DNA from: an uncultured Bacteroidia bacterium
GTDB taxonomy: Bacteria > Bacteroidota > Bacteroidia > Bacteroidales > F082
Assembly (NCBI GenBank): GCA_902769875.1
Contig: CACXQV010000042.1
Span: 1-35,949, forward strand
Length of the DNA: 35,949 bases
Direction of reading: 5' to 3'
In this document: one piece after another, positions 7,280 to 16,249 of the stretch
Position numbering within the stretch: the stretch's first letter is position 1
Layout of the letters: each line of letters opens with the position of its first letter
Translations under genes and position numbers: made by a program
The notes under the pieces: model-generated
Database searches by the model: none
What the model saw: the letters and a program-made list of their open reading frames with translations, nothing else
Told to the model about the DNA's origin: nothing

Positions 7280-8212
7280 ATGACGGAAACAAAAGATAAA
7301 AAACCACGGAAATTCAGCATCCGCAACGTCTCTCTGAAGAAACTGAACCGGAAATACGACTTCCTGATGTCGCATGACGAGTCGGGGCGCCCGATGCTCA
7401 ATTTCAAGCTCAACCTGCTCAACCTCATCCTCGTCATCATCGGGATGGCGCTGCTGCTCATCGTCATCACCACGTTCATCATTGCCTTCACGCCCTTGCG
7501 CGAATACATACCGGGCTACACCGACACCAACCTCAACCGCGAGGTGTACCAACTCAACCTCCGTGCCGACTCGCTGAGCCGTGAGATGCAAAGGAAGGAC
7601 ATTTATTTCGACAACCTGAAGAAAATCGTCGAGGGCTACGACTTTTCTGCCGATAGCGCGTTGGCCTCGATTAATATCTATGAGCCGCTGCCCCAAGGCG
7701 TTACCGACACAATCACGCTGAAGAAGTCGGTGCAGGACAGCCTTCTCCGTGCCGAATATGAGGCCCAAAACCAGTACAACCTTTTCGGCGACGACTTGAT
7801 GAGCGCTGCCCGCCCCGCCACCTCGGTGAAAAACTTTTTCGTGCCGCTCAATGGCTCGGTCATCACGGCCTTTGATCCCGATGAGGGCCACTATGGCATC
7901 GACATCGTCTCGGAGGGCGACCAAATCATCAACTCCACCCTCGACGGAACCGTGGTTTTCTCCTCGTGGAGCATCAATAACGGCTATTGCATCGGCATCC
8001 AGCACGACGACAGCTATTTCTCTGTGTATAAGCACAATTCCACCTTGCTGAAAAAGGAAGGTGAATACGTCAAGGCAGGGGAGGCCATCGCCATTTTGGG
8101 CCAGTCGGGCGACGCCGAGACCTTCAAGCACTTGCATTTCGAGCTTTGGCACAACGGCATCGCCATCAATCCGGTTGAATACATGACGATTAATTATCCC
8201 GACCCAAACTGA
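7280..8212 (+). CDS. M23-family metallopeptidase, membrane-anchored
   Basis: A 310-residue putative peptidoglycan endopeptidase. One transmembrane helix (about 43-70, LLNLILVIIGMALLLIVITT) anchors the protein. A helical linker follows, and the M23 (LytM) domain occupies the C-terminal ~125 residues. The zinc-binding pattern is intact: H204 and D208 in HYGIDIV, and H284/H286 in HLHFELW. The family cleaves peptide cross-links in the cell wall. The active site therefore looks competent, unlike many regulatory LytM proteins, but the real substrate is unproven. It is followed 59 bases later by the RseP homologue, which has its own -7 box. A role in envelope remodelling near the T9SS locus is inference. 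Confidence 0.92.
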   Translation: MTETKDKKPRKFSIRNVSLKKLNRKYDFLMSHDESGRPMLNFKLNLLNLILVIIGMALLLIVITTFIIAFTPLREYIPGYTDTNLNREVYQLNLRADSLSREMQRKDIYFDNLKKIVEGYDFSADSALASINIYEPLPQGVTDTITLKKSVQDSLLRAEYEAQNQYNLFGDDLMSAARPATSVKNFFVPLNGSVITAFDPDEGHYGIDIVSEGDQIINSTLDGTVVFSSWSINNGYCIGIQHDDSYFSVYKHNSTLLKKEGEYVKAGEAIAILGQSGDAETFKHLHFELWHNGIAINPVEYMTINYPDPN

Positions 8213-8230
8213 ACCCAAACCAAAAAATTG

Positions 8231-8238
8231 TATCTTTG
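8231..8238 (+). promoter_or_regulatory. Bacteroidota -7 promoter box (TATCTTTG)
   Basis: TATCTTTG matches TAnnTTTG and lies 33 bases before the ATG at 8272. Confidence 0.6.
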
Positions 8239-8271
8239 CGCACTTTTTCAAACTTCAAATAAAAACGCCAT

Positions 8272-9750
8272 ATGACTATATTAATTAAGGTATTGCAGTT
8301 TTTCCTTTCCCTTTCCATCCTGATTTTCGTCCACGAATTGGGCCATTTCTTGGCCGCCAAGGCCTTCAAGACCCGCGTCGAGAAGTTCTACCTCTTCTTC
8401 GACTGGGGCTTTTCGCTTTTCCGCTGCAAGAAGGTGAACGGCAAGTGGCGTTTCAAGTTTTTCGCCAAGAACGAGCCTGAGAGGTACACCGCCACCGAAT
8501 ACCGCGACGCGGCAGGGAAGAAGCAAACCAAATACGAGCCCATCGACTTGAGCACTTTGTCCGAGGACGATTGGCGTCAAAGTGATGAGACTGAGTATGG
8601 CATAGGGTGGTTCCCCTTGGGCGGCTACAACAAGATTTCGGGCATGATTGACGAGTCGATGGACAAGTCGGCGATGCAGCAGCCTCCGCAGCCGTGGGAG
8701 TTCCGCTCGAAACCCGCTTGGCAGCGTTTCATCATCATGATTGCAGGTGTGACCATGAATGTGCTGCTCGCTTTCGTCATTTACATCGGCCTGCTCACCA
8801 AGGAAGGAGAGCAATATCTGCCCACCGACGAAGTCAACAAATACGGCATCTCGGTCGACAGCTTGGCATACGAGTTCGGCCTCCGCGACGGCGACAAGAT
8901 TCTGGCTGTTGACGGCCAGTACATCGAAAAATTCAACGACATCCCCATGCAAATCATCCTCGAGAAGGCCAAGACCATCGAGGTGGAACGCAACGGGAAG
9001 GACACCTTGATTAATCTGCCCGATGATGCCGTCACAAAGCTGTTGTCGAAGCAAGATGCCAACTTCATCAACTATCGTTTTCCCTTCGTGGTCGAGAAGG
9101 TGATGGACAATTCGGCTGCCCAAGCGGGCGGGCTGAAGGAAGGCGATGTCATCATCGGAATTAATGACATACAAACGCCTTATTACCAAGATTTCACTAA
9201 GAACATCAAGCAATACAAGAATCAGGATGTCAACATCAAGGTGATGCGTGGCAGGGATACGACTGTTTTGGTGATGCATCTTCCCGAAGAAGCCGTGATT
9301 GGCGCCTATTGCAAGACTTATCTTCCTGATTACTATGAGATAGAGACCATCGACTATACCTTCTGGCAAGCCATTCCGGCAGGTTTCTCGAAGACCTTCG
9401 CCGAGCTGGGCGACTATTGGAAGCAGGTGAAGCTCATTTTCAGCCCCAAAACCAAGGCTTACGAAAGCGTGGGCGGTTTCATCTCCATCGGCAAGATTTT
9501 CCCCGACCAGTGGATTTGGAGCATCTTCTGGCGTATGACGGCCTTCCTTTCCATCGCCCTCGCCGTGATGAACATCCTGCCCATCCCAGCCTTGGACGGA
9601 GGCCACATCCTTTTCCTGCTAGTCGAGATCGTCACGCGGCGCAAGCCTTCCGACAAGTTTATGGAAGTGGCCGAAACGATTGGGCTCATTCTCGTTCTTG
9701 CATTGGTCATCTTGGCCAACGGCAACGACATCATCAGGCTCTTCAGGTAA
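8272..9750 (+). CDS. rseP: RIP metalloprotease RseP (site-2 protease)
   Basis: A 492-residue intramembrane zinc protease that cuts membrane-spanning regulators or leftover signal peptides. The zinc motif HELGH is at residues 21-25 in the first transmembrane helix, and the second motif NILPIPALDGGH is at about 434-445, giving the third ligand D442. Two PDZ-like regions lie between them (about 195-340, with GLRDGDKILAVDG and GLKEGDVIIGIND). Additional helices are seen at about 155-175 and in the C-terminal 60 residues. Length is slightly above the E. coli protein (about 450). A charged insert after the first helix (about 45-110) is typical of Bacteroidota versions. It lies directly upstream of the T9SS genes. 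No visible anti-sigma substrate is encoded next to it. Confidence 0.95.
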   Translation: MTILIKVLQFFLSLSILIFVHELGHFLAAKAFKTRVEKFYLFFDWGFSLFRCKKVNGKWRFKFFAKNEPERYTATEYRDAAGKKQTKYEPIDLSTLSEDDWRQSDETEYGIGWFPLGGYNKISGMIDESMDKSAMQQPPQPWEFRSKPAWQRFIIMIAGVTMNVLLAFVIYIGLLTKEGEQYLPTDEVNKYGISVDSLAYEFGLRDGDKILAVDGQYIEKFNDIPMQIILEKAKTIEVERNGKDTLINLPDDAVTKLLSKQDANFINYRFPFVVEKVMDNSAAQAGGLKEGDVIIGINDIQTPYYQDFTKNIKQYKNQDVNIKVMRGRDTTVLVMHLPEEAVIGAYCKTYLPDYYEIETIDYTFWQAIPAGFSKTFAELGDYWKQVKLIFSPKTKAYESVGGFISIGKIFPDQWIWSIFWRMTAFLSIALAVMNILPIPALDGGHILFLLVEIVTRRKPSDKFMEVAETIGLILVLALVILANGNDIIRLFR

Positions 9751-9944
9751 CAAGGCCCTTCGGTGGCCCCAGCGCCTGTGGCTTGTGCGAAAAAAGCCGT
9801 GAGTGACAGGATCCATCGAAGGCTCTGATATAAAAATTGAAATCAGATTAGGTTGATAATCAATCAGATAATAAAAGGACAAGAAAATTAATTTGTGCAA
9901 ATAAATACTATTTTCGTAAATTCGCGGTTTCAAATCTACCAAAA

Positions 9945-10925
9945 ATGTCGATTTTGAAGACGAAAATCACACATATCGCCCTCGTTTTGGCCTTGTTGTT
10001 GACGGCATCTTTAGGGTTGCGGGCTCAGCAGGTTCCCATTTTCACCAATTACACAAATTCGTATGCCTATGCCAATGCAGGCTTTGCCGGAATGAGCGAA
10101 GGCATTAATTTGTTGGGGCTTTATCGTCAGCAATGGGCAGGTTTCCAGGACAATGAAGGCAATGCCGTGGCACCGCAAACCTTCCTCCTGACAGGCGATA
10201 TGCCTTTCCGGGCCTTGCATGGCGGAGTTGCATTCTCCATCATGCAGGACAAGTTGGGCTTCGAGAACAACGTGAACGTGGGCTTGGGCTATTCCTTCCA
10301 TTTGGACTTGGGAGGCTCAACGCTCGGCATCGGCTTGGCGGGCACGCTGCTCAACCGTTCGGTCGACTTTGCCCAGCTGAAACCCGGCGTGGAAGGCGAC
10401 CCGCTGATTCAGGGCTTGGGCGAGGAAAGCGCGATGCTGTTCGACTTCAACGTGGGCTTTTTCTGGCAGGTCCCCGACTCGTTCTACCTCGGCTTTTCGG
10501 TCGTCAATGTGCTCGAGTCGATGAGCCAGGCACTCAACGACAACAGCGAGACCAGCGCGAGTTTCACCACCGATAGGACGTTTTACCTTTTGGCTGGCTA
10601 TCCTTTCCAATTCGAGGATATGCCTTTCCTCACCTTCATCCCGTCGATCAGCGTGATGAGCGACATCGCCTCGACGCAGCTCAACGCGAGCGCGCGTGTG
10701 GTTTACAACAATCTGTTTTCGTTGGGCGTCAACTATCGCCCACAGGAATCGGTTGGATTAATGGTCGGATTGACCATCAAGGACATCACGTTGGCATATT
10801 CATACGATATTAATACGATGGGCTTGAGCGTCGTACCGGGCTCACATGAGATAGGATTGAGTTATTGCTTCAAACTCGACTTGGACAGGACGCCTCGCGA
10901 CTACCGCAGCGTGCGTTATCTGTAA
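9945..10925 (+). CDS. porP: PorP/SprF-family type IX secretion system outer-membrane protein
   Basis: A 326-residue outer-membrane beta-barrel protein with a signal peptide (about 1-27, ending LGLRAQ). Family hallmarks are the start QVPIFTNYTNSYAYANAGFAG, the YRQQWAGF motif, the alternating amphipathic strands of a barrel, and the C-terminal strand HEIGLSYCFKL. PorP/SprF proteins work with the GldK/GldN ring in T9SS export and attachment. Its position directly before gldKLMN is the classic porPKLMN order. A gap of about 200 bases precedes gldK, which has its own -7 box, so the two may be transcribed separately. Many paralogues exist in Bacteroidota, but the position here favours the core component. 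Confidence 0.92.
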   Translation: MSILKTKITHIALVLALLLTASLGLRAQQVPIFTNYTNSYAYANAGFAGMSEGINLLGLYRQQWAGFQDNEGNAVAPQTFLLTGDMPFRALHGGVAFSIMQDKLGFENNVNVGLGYSFHLDLGGSTLGIGLAGTLLNRSVDFAQLKPGVEGDPLIQGLGEESAMLFDFNVGFFWQVPDSFYLGFSVVNVLESMSQALNDNSETSASFTTDRTFYLLAGYPFQFEDMPFLTFIPSISVMSDIASTQLNASARVVYNNLFSLGVNYRPQESVGLMVGLTIKDITLAYSYDINTMGLSVVPGSHEIGLSYCFKLDLDRTPRDYRSVRYL

Positions 10926-11022
10926 GGTTGGGGAGTGCCGTTTGAGAGGGGATTAATGTGGCTTTGTAGTGAAAAAATGAAAAAAAATAGAAAAAAAAAG
11001 GTGGGTGAAATATAATATTTTC

Positions 11023-11030
11023 TAATTTTG
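11023..11030 (+). promoter_or_regulatory. Bacteroidota -7 promoter box before gldK (TAATTTTG)
   Basis: TAATTTTG matches TAnnTTTG, with an expected leader of about 85 bases before the ATG at 11124. The region just upstream (10974-11001) is an A-rich tract. This is the best candidate promoter for the gldKLMN operon. Confidence 0.5.
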
Positions 11031-11123
11031 GCGGTTTTTAAATGGAAACGCTGTCCGGAAAAAGAGGCGAAATTCAGATAAGGAAAAATGAAATAAAATA
11101 GTAATTATATCATTGTCAAGAAG

Positions 11124-12533
11124 ATGAAAAAACTACTGTTCGTATTCTCTGTCGCGCTGCTGCTCACAGCCTGCGGCAATTCAAACCAAGGAGAGTTGGT
11201 TGGGGTGAGAAAGTCTAACAAAACCTTTAATCAACCGGATCCTTACGGGATGGTGTTTGTCCCGCAAGGCAATTTTACTGTGGGTGTGGGTGGTGAAGAC
11301 ATCACCGGCTCCTACCTCAATGAGCCCAAAACGGTTTCGGTTTCCGCGTTCTTCATGGACGAAACCGAAATCACCAACAATGAGTATCGCCAATTCGTAT
11401 ATTGGGTCAGAGACTCCATCGCAAGAAGAATTCTTGCCGACAACTTCCCTGACAGGTTCGCCATCACCGAAAGCAAGTCGGGTGAAGTGTACGACCCGCC
11501 GAGGCTGAACTGGAAGGAAAAAATCGACTGGAACGGCAAGGATGCCGAAGTGCGCGAGGCCCTTGAGCCTATGTACCTGCCTGAGCATGAGAGGTACTTC
11601 CGCAGAAAGGAAATCGACACGAGGAAGTTGTATTATTCCTATTTCTGGTTCGATATGCAAGCTGCGGCCAAGAAAGACTTTGCTGACGACAAGCTGGTTC
11701 CCAACGACTATTCCATTGGCGAAGCCGATGCCGGCATTAATGTCGACCGCAAAGGTGCTTGGTCGAACCGTAAGCAAGGCTACAGCGACCGTTCGGTCTA
11801 CGCCCGCGCCGAAGTCATTAATGTCTATCCCGACACCCTTTGCTGGATTCACGACTACAGCTATTCGTTCAACGACCCGATGACCGAGAAGTATTTCTGG
11901 CATCCGGCCTACGACAACTATCCGGTGGTGGGTGTCACTTGGCAGCAGGCTCGCGCTTTCTGCGTGTGGCGCACCGAGTTGCTCAACTCCTATATGCGTG
12001 GCAAGAAGGACGTCGACTTGTCGGAGTTCCGCCTTCCTACCGAAACCGAGTGGGAATGGGCTGCCCGTGGCGGCAAGATGTTGAACCCCTATCCGTGGGG
12101 CGGTCCCAACGCCAGCAACGCCAAGGGCTGCTTTATGGCCAACTTCAAGCCGAGAAGGGGCAACTATGTGGCCGACGGTGGCCTGCGCACCCTCGTGGTG
12201 GGCTGCTATCCTCCCAATGGCTGGGGCCTCTACGACATGGCCGGCAACGTTTCGGAATGGACCAACAGTGCCTACGACCCCAATGCCTACAACTTCACTT
12301 GGGACATGAACCCCAACTACACCTACAACGCCAAGGCCGACGACCCCGCCGTGATGAAGCGTAAGGTGGTGCGTGGCGGTTCGTGGAAAGACGTGTCCTA
12401 CTACCTGCAAGTCACCACGCGCGACTATCAGTATCAGGATACCGCCACCTGCTACATCGGCTTCCGCTGCATCCAGCCTTACTTGGGCCGCAACAAGGGC
12501 GACAACCCGAGAATGTCGAGGGTTTACAGATAA
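11124..12533 (+). CDS. gldK: T9SS ring lipoprotein GldK/PorK
   Basis: A 469-residue outer-membrane lipoprotein that forms the periplasmic ring of the T9SS together with GldN. The lipobox LLTAC places the lipidated cysteine at residue 17. The rest is a formylglycine-generating-enzyme (SUMF1)-like fold: GMVFVPQGNFTVG near the start, FFMDETEITNNEYRQFV, the long insert typical of GldK (about 100-240), FRLPTETEWEWAARGG, YDMAGNVSEWT and VVRGGSWKD. In this family the fold is structural, not enzymatic. gldL follows after 71 bases. The gene is intact and of typical length. Confidence 0.95.
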   Translation: MKKLLFVFSVALLLTACGNSNQGELVGVRKSNKTFNQPDPYGMVFVPQGNFTVGVGGEDITGSYLNEPKTVSVSAFFMDETEITNNEYRQFVYWVRDSIARRILADNFPDRFAITESKSGEVYDPPRLNWKEKIDWNGKDAEVREALEPMYLPEHERYFRRKEIDTRKLYYSYFWFDMQAAAKKDFADDKLVPNDYSIGEADAGINVDRKGAWSNRKQGYSDRSVYARAEVINVYPDTLCWIHDYSYSFNDPMTEKYFWHPAYDNYPVVGVTWQQARAFCVWRTELLNSYMRGKKDVDLSEFRLPTETEWEWAARGGKMLNPYPWGGPNASNAKGCFMANFKPRRGNYVADGGLRTLVVGCYPPNGWGLYDMAGNVSEWTNSAYDPNAYNFTWDMNPNYTYNAKADDPAVMKRKVVRGGSWKDVSYYLQVTTRDYQYQDTATCYIGFRCIQPYLGRNKGDNPRMSRVYR

Positions 12534-12604
12534 CCAAGACCAAACACCAAACCAAAGCAATTAATCCATCAACAAATAATTAATCTAAAAAATTTCAAAT
12601 TGTC

Positions 12605-13453
12605 ATGGCAAAAAAAGAACTTAGCAAATTCCAACAGTTCCTCGTTTCGAGAAAGTTCAAGACCTTTATGGGCTACCTCTATGGTTGGGGCGCATCCGTG
12701 GTTATGATCGGTGCTTACTTCAAACTGACCCACATCCCTGGTGCCGACTTGATGCTGGCCCTCGGTTTGGGTATTGAAGCAGTAATCTTCTTCATGTCGG
12801 CCTTTGAGCCGCAACATGTGGAATACGCATGGGACAACGTTTTCGTCGAACTTGAAGAAGATTGGGACGGCAAGACGAGAACTCAATTTGCCACCACAGG
12901 CGCCGGTGCCGGCAAGGCCGCTTCCTCCAATGTGGAAGACGCTATGCTGAGCAAGATGTTTGAAAAGATGAATGTCAGCGAAGACACCTTCAAGAAATTA
13001 GGTCGTGGCATCGACCAATTGGCCGAGAACGCTGGCCAAATGGCCAACATCACCAACGCCATGGCCGCCACCACCAACTATGCCGCCGCCATGGACCGTG
13101 CCACGAAGTCAATCTCCGAATTCTCCAACGCTTACGTCCAGACGAACCAGAAGCTGTCTGACTCGTTGGGCAAGCTCGACTTCAGCGCCCTCGATGCCAA
13201 CACCATCAAGAAGGTGGCCAGCAGCATGACCTCGCTCAACTCCATCTATGAGCTCCAGCTCCAAGGTGCCGAGCAAACTTCAGCTGCCAGCAAGAAGTTG
13301 ACTGAAACTATGAACAAGTACATGGATAACCTCACCGCTTCATCACAGAACGCCGGCCAACTCAACCAGCAGTTGACGCAGTTGTCGCAGCGCTTGAGCG
13401 CTTTGAACAACGTCTATGGTGGAATGTTGTCAGCAATGAACATCAAGGCATAA
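12605..13453 (+). CDS. gldL: T9SS inner-membrane motor protein GldL/PorL
   Basis: A 282-residue inner-membrane protein. With GldM it forms the proton-driven motor that powers T9SS export and gliding. Two transmembrane helices lie in the N-terminal third (about 21-43 and 48-66, LMLALGLGIEAVIFFMSAF). The second carries a buried glutamate, E58, which fits the proton-path residue described for GldL/PorL. The remaining ~210 residues are a helical cytoplasmic domain with coiled-coil character (QLNQQLTQLSQRLSALNNV). It lies 45 bases before gldM, and a good Shine-Dalgarno-like AGAAGGA is at 13484-13490. Intact. Confidence 0.95.
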   Translation: MAKKELSKFQQFLVSRKFKTFMGYLYGWGASVVMIGAYFKLTHIPGADLMLALGLGIEAVIFFMSAFEPQHVEYAWDNVFVELEEDWDGKTRTQFATTGAGAGKAASSNVEDAMLSKMFEKMNVSEDTFKKLGRGIDQLAENAGQMANITNAMAATTNYAAAMDRATKSISEFSNAYVQTNQKLSDSLGKLDFSALDANTIKKVASSMTSLNSIYELQLQGAEQTSAASKKLTETMNKYMDNLTASSQNAGQLNQQLTQLSQRLSALNNVYGGMLSAMNIKA

Positions 13454-13498
13454 TTCTACTCGAACCTGATTGTCTAATATAAAAGAAGGAGTATAATT

Positions 13499-15238
13499 AT
13501 GTCAGGCGCAAAAGAAACCCCAAGACAGAAAATGATCGGTATGATGTACCTGGTCTACACTGCCTTGTTAGCCATGAATGTCTCGAAGGACATCTTGGAT
13601 GCCTTCGATACGGTGAACAATGGTGTACAAACCACCAACATCACCCTTTCGCAACAGATTAACCAGAAATACGCCGCCTTTGAAGAGCAATACGGCTTGG
13701 ATAAGGAGAAGGTGGGCCCCTATTGGGAGCAAGCCCAGCAATTGCGCGAGGAAGCCACCGACCTCATCAACTACGTCGAAGCCCTGAAGTGGGACTTGGT
13801 GAAGAAAATCGAATGCGACAAGGCCGAGACTCCGGCCGAGGCCGTTTCGATGGCCCTTGAAAGAGGTCTGCTCAAAAACACTGACACCCTGAGGTACGGA
13901 CGTAGAATCTACGACATCAACACCGCCAAGGTGAAGTCGAGAGACAACTATAACCGTCCCACCGAGTATATGATGGGTAACCCTGAAGGACCGGGCAACG
14001 GCGGCAAGGCTTACGATCTTTCCGCTAAAATGAAACGTTTCCGCAGGGTGGTCGTCGATGCCGTCGGTCCGCAACACATCCAAGAGATTGGACTGATCAC
14101 GGACAGCATTTTCGGCACGAAAACCTATTTGACCGAAAACGGCTATTCCGATAACCAGATGAGGAAACTTCCCCTTGAAGGTGAATATTATGGCGCGAAA
14201 ATCAGCTACTATCCTGGCATGACCGACCCGGTTCAGGACAGTTGGGAATACCGCAATTTCCACCACACGGTGCTGGTTGCCGACGTCACACTGTTGAACA
14301 AAATCATCTCTGAGGCCCAAACCGCCGAGCTGAATGCCGTCACCCAATTGATGACGAACATCCACGCTTCCGACTTTACTTTTGATGAAATCGGCGCAAG
14401 AGTGTTTGCCGAGAGCGGCTACCTGCTTTCGGGCCAAACCTATAAGGCCCAAGCCATGGTGACTGCTTGGAAGAACTCACAGTTGACCGCCCGCGTCAAA
14501 CTCGACGGCGGCGCCGAAAGAGAATACACCAGCAATGCCCAAGGCGTGATTCCGTTGGAGTGGAATGTCGGCGTCGGTACCCACAACTACACGGGTGTCA
14601 TCGACATGCTGGATCCCGGCACCAACAAGATTGAAGAGTTCCCCTTCTCGGGCTCGTTTGTCGTGGCTCCTCCTGCGGTGTCGGTTTCTGCCACCAAGAT
14701 GAACGTCGTCTATCGCGGTATCGACAACCCGATTGCCGTCGGCGGCGGTGTTGGCGGCGCCATCAGTGCCACGGCCAGCAGCGGTTCGTTGACTTCCACC
14801 GGCAATGGCACCTACAACTTGCGTCCCGGCGATGCCAGCGAAGTGACCATCAGCGTCAGCTCCAATGGTTCGACCCTCGGTAGCATGAAGTTCCGCGTGA
14901 AAGACCTGCCCAAGCCCGAAGCCATCATCCGCAATGTGGTGAATGGTCAGGTGTCGAAGAGCGCTTTGCTCGCCGCTAACCGCGTGGAAGCCGAGATGAA
15001 GGACTTCGACTTCGATGGTGTCAAATATGATGTTGTAGGCTACACCTTCCGTTATAAGACCAAGAGCGGTACCACTAAGGAAGCCAAGGCTAATAGCGGT
15101 GCCTTCACCGATGAGATCAAGACCGCCATCAACCAGAGCAATGTGGGCGACATGTTCCAGTTCACGGCCATTCAGGTGCGCGGTAACGACGGCAAGACCA
15201 AGACCCTTGAGACTCCTATCGGTGTTGAAATCAAGTAA
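13499..15238 (+). CDS. gldM: T9SS motor/periplasmic shaft protein GldM/PorM
   Basis: A 579-residue single-pass inner-membrane protein whose large periplasmic part reaches the GldK/GldN ring. The N-terminus (ETPRQKMIGMMYLVYTALLA) contains the conserved arginine R9 and the single transmembrane helix at about 10-30 that sits inside the GldL pentamer. The periplasmic portion begins with a helical bundle (about 35-225) followed by three beta-rich domains. Examples are the sequences AKVKSRDNYNRP, VAPPAVSVSATKMNVVYRGIDNP (given here as 20 or fewer: VAPPAVSVSATKMNVVYRGI) and the C-terminal domain around VKDLPKPEAIIRN. It is preceded by AGAAGGA 9 bases before the ATG. Typical length, intact, and transcribed with its neighbours. 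Confidence 0.95.
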   Translation: MSGAKETPRQKMIGMMYLVYTALLAMNVSKDILDAFDTVNNGVQTTNITLSQQINQKYAAFEEQYGLDKEKVGPYWEQAQQLREEATDLINYVEALKWDLVKKIECDKAETPAEAVSMALERGLLKNTDTLRYGRRIYDINTAKVKSRDNYNRPTEYMMGNPEGPGNGGKAYDLSAKMKRFRRVVVDAVGPQHIQEIGLITDSIFGTKTYLTENGYSDNQMRKLPLEGEYYGAKISYYPGMTDPVQDSWEYRNFHHTVLVADVTLLNKIISEAQTAELNAVTQLMTNIHASDFTFDEIGARVFAESGYLLSGQTYKAQAMVTAWKNSQLTARVKLDGGAEREYTSNAQGVIPLEWNVGVGTHNYTGVIDMLDPGTNKIEEFPFSGSFVVAPPAVSVSATKMNVVYRGIDNPIAVGGGVGGAISATASSGSLTSTGNGTYNLRPGDASEVTISVSSNGSTLGSMKFRVKDLPKPEAIIRNVVNGQVSKSALLAANRVEAEMKDFDFDGVKYDVVGYTFRYKTKSGTTKEAKANSGAFTDEIKTAINQSNVGDMFQFTAIQVRGNDGKTKTLETPIGVEIK

Positions 15239-15258
15239 TCAATTTAAACCCTAATAAG

Positions 15259-16101
15259 ATGAAAAAGACACTTGTTTCCATGTTGACCCTCGCGGCGCTG
15301 CTTGGCAGCCTGAGCCTCAATGCCCAGACCACCGACATCAAGCCGCCCAAGAACAGCATTATTTCGGGTCAGCAGCAAATCATGAACGAAAAGGCCCCCT
15401 CGCCGCTGCCCGCCATCGACGAATCAAACGTCATGTGGAAGAAAACGGTGATCAGGGAAATCGATTTCCGTCAGAAGATCAATCAAGTGTTCTATTATCC
15501 CATCAATCCGACCGAGGACTGGAGAAACTTCATCACCGTGATATACGATGCCATCCAGAGTGGCGACATCACACCCTACCGTGTGGAAAACAACATTGAT
15601 GACATGGTGACTCCCTTGACCTTGGCCGACTTTGAAAAGGAAAACACCAAGATTGGTGACCCTCCGGTCATCTGGAAAGATGGCGAGGAAGTGCCAAACG
15701 AGATCGAGTTCAAAGACCGTATGCTCAATGTGACCCGTCTGCGCATCAAGGAAGACTGGTATTTCGACAAGAAATTGTCGCAGTTCCTCGTCCGCATCAT
15801 CGCTTTGGGTCCCATCGTTGTAGACGATGACGGCGGTTTGTCGCAAGTGTGCTGGATTCCTTACGAGGATTCACGCGACGTGCTGGCCAAGGCCTTTGCC
15901 TTCAACCGCAACAACTCTGCCCAACGCCGCACCTACGACGAAGTCCTCCAAAAACGTATCTTCGACAGCTACATCATCAAGGAAGAGAACGTTTATGACC
16001 GCTACATCAATTCCTATGCTTTCAACATTGACGCACTCTACGAGTCGGAGCGCATCAAGAACGAAATGTTCGACTTCGAGCAGAGCCTTTGGGAGTATTG
16101 A
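15259..16101 (+). CDS. gldN: T9SS ring protein GldN/PorN
   Basis: A 280-residue periplasmic protein that binds GldK to form the T9SS ring. Residues 1-22 are a signal peptide (ALLGSLSLNAQ). Family signatures are the segment NVMWKKTVIREIDFRQKINQ, YPINPTEDWRNFITVIYDAI, the RLRIKEDWYFDKKLS strand, and the C-terminal block QVCWIPYEDSRDVLAKA followed by YDEVLQKRIFDSYI. It starts 20 bases after gldM, so it is the last gene of the operon. A strong hairpin terminator at 16123-16154 follows. Confidence 0.95.
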   Translation: MKKTLVSMLTLAALLGSLSLNAQTTDIKPPKNSIISGQQQIMNEKAPSPLPAIDESNVMWKKTVIREIDFRQKINQVFYYPINPTEDWRNFITVIYDAIQSGDITPYRVENNIDDMVTPLTLADFEKENTKIGDPPVIWKDGEEVPNEIEFKDRMLNVTRLRIKEDWYFDKKLSQFLVRIIALGPIVVDDDGGLSQVCWIPYEDSRDVLAKAFAFNRNNSAQRRTYDEVLQKRIFDSYIIKEENVYDRYINSYAFNIDALYESERIKNEMFDFEQSLWEY

Positions 16102-16122
16102 TCAATTGAAGTTCCATTGAAG

Positions 16123-16154
16123 AAAAAGGACATCCTTTGTGGGGTGTCCTTTTT
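16123..16154 (+). terminator. Rho-independent terminator after gldN
   Basis: Stem AAAAAGGACA (16123-16132) / TGTCCTTTTT (16145-16154) with a 12-base loop and further T residues after it. It closes the gldKLMN operon 22 bases after the gldN stop. Confidence 0.85.
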
Positions 16155-16188
16155 TGTTGGTTTTCCTTGACTTTCCCAAAAAATCCCC

Positions 16189-16196
16189 TATCTTTG
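16189..16196 (+). promoter_or_regulatory. Bacteroidota -7 promoter box (TATCTTTG)
   Basis: TATCTTTG matches TAnnTTTG. A TTGA at 16167-16170 is 18 bases upstream and could serve as the -33 element. The expected transcript start near 16203 makes the ATG at 16250 more likely than the in-frame ATG at 16207. Confidence 0.6.
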
Positions 16197-16249
16197 CACC
16201 CACAAAATGTTCTTTCATTATTATTCACAAACAAAATCAACCCTAACCA

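Noticed and set aside
7205-8251. 348-codon open frame on the minus strand
   Set aside because: Opposite of the M23 peptidase with its complete zinc site.
8281-9606. 441-codon open frame on the minus strand
   Set aside because: Opposite of rseP, whose HELGH and LDGG motifs are clear.
11181-12560. 459-codon open frame on the minus strand
   Set aside because: Opposite of gldK, a well-supported gene.
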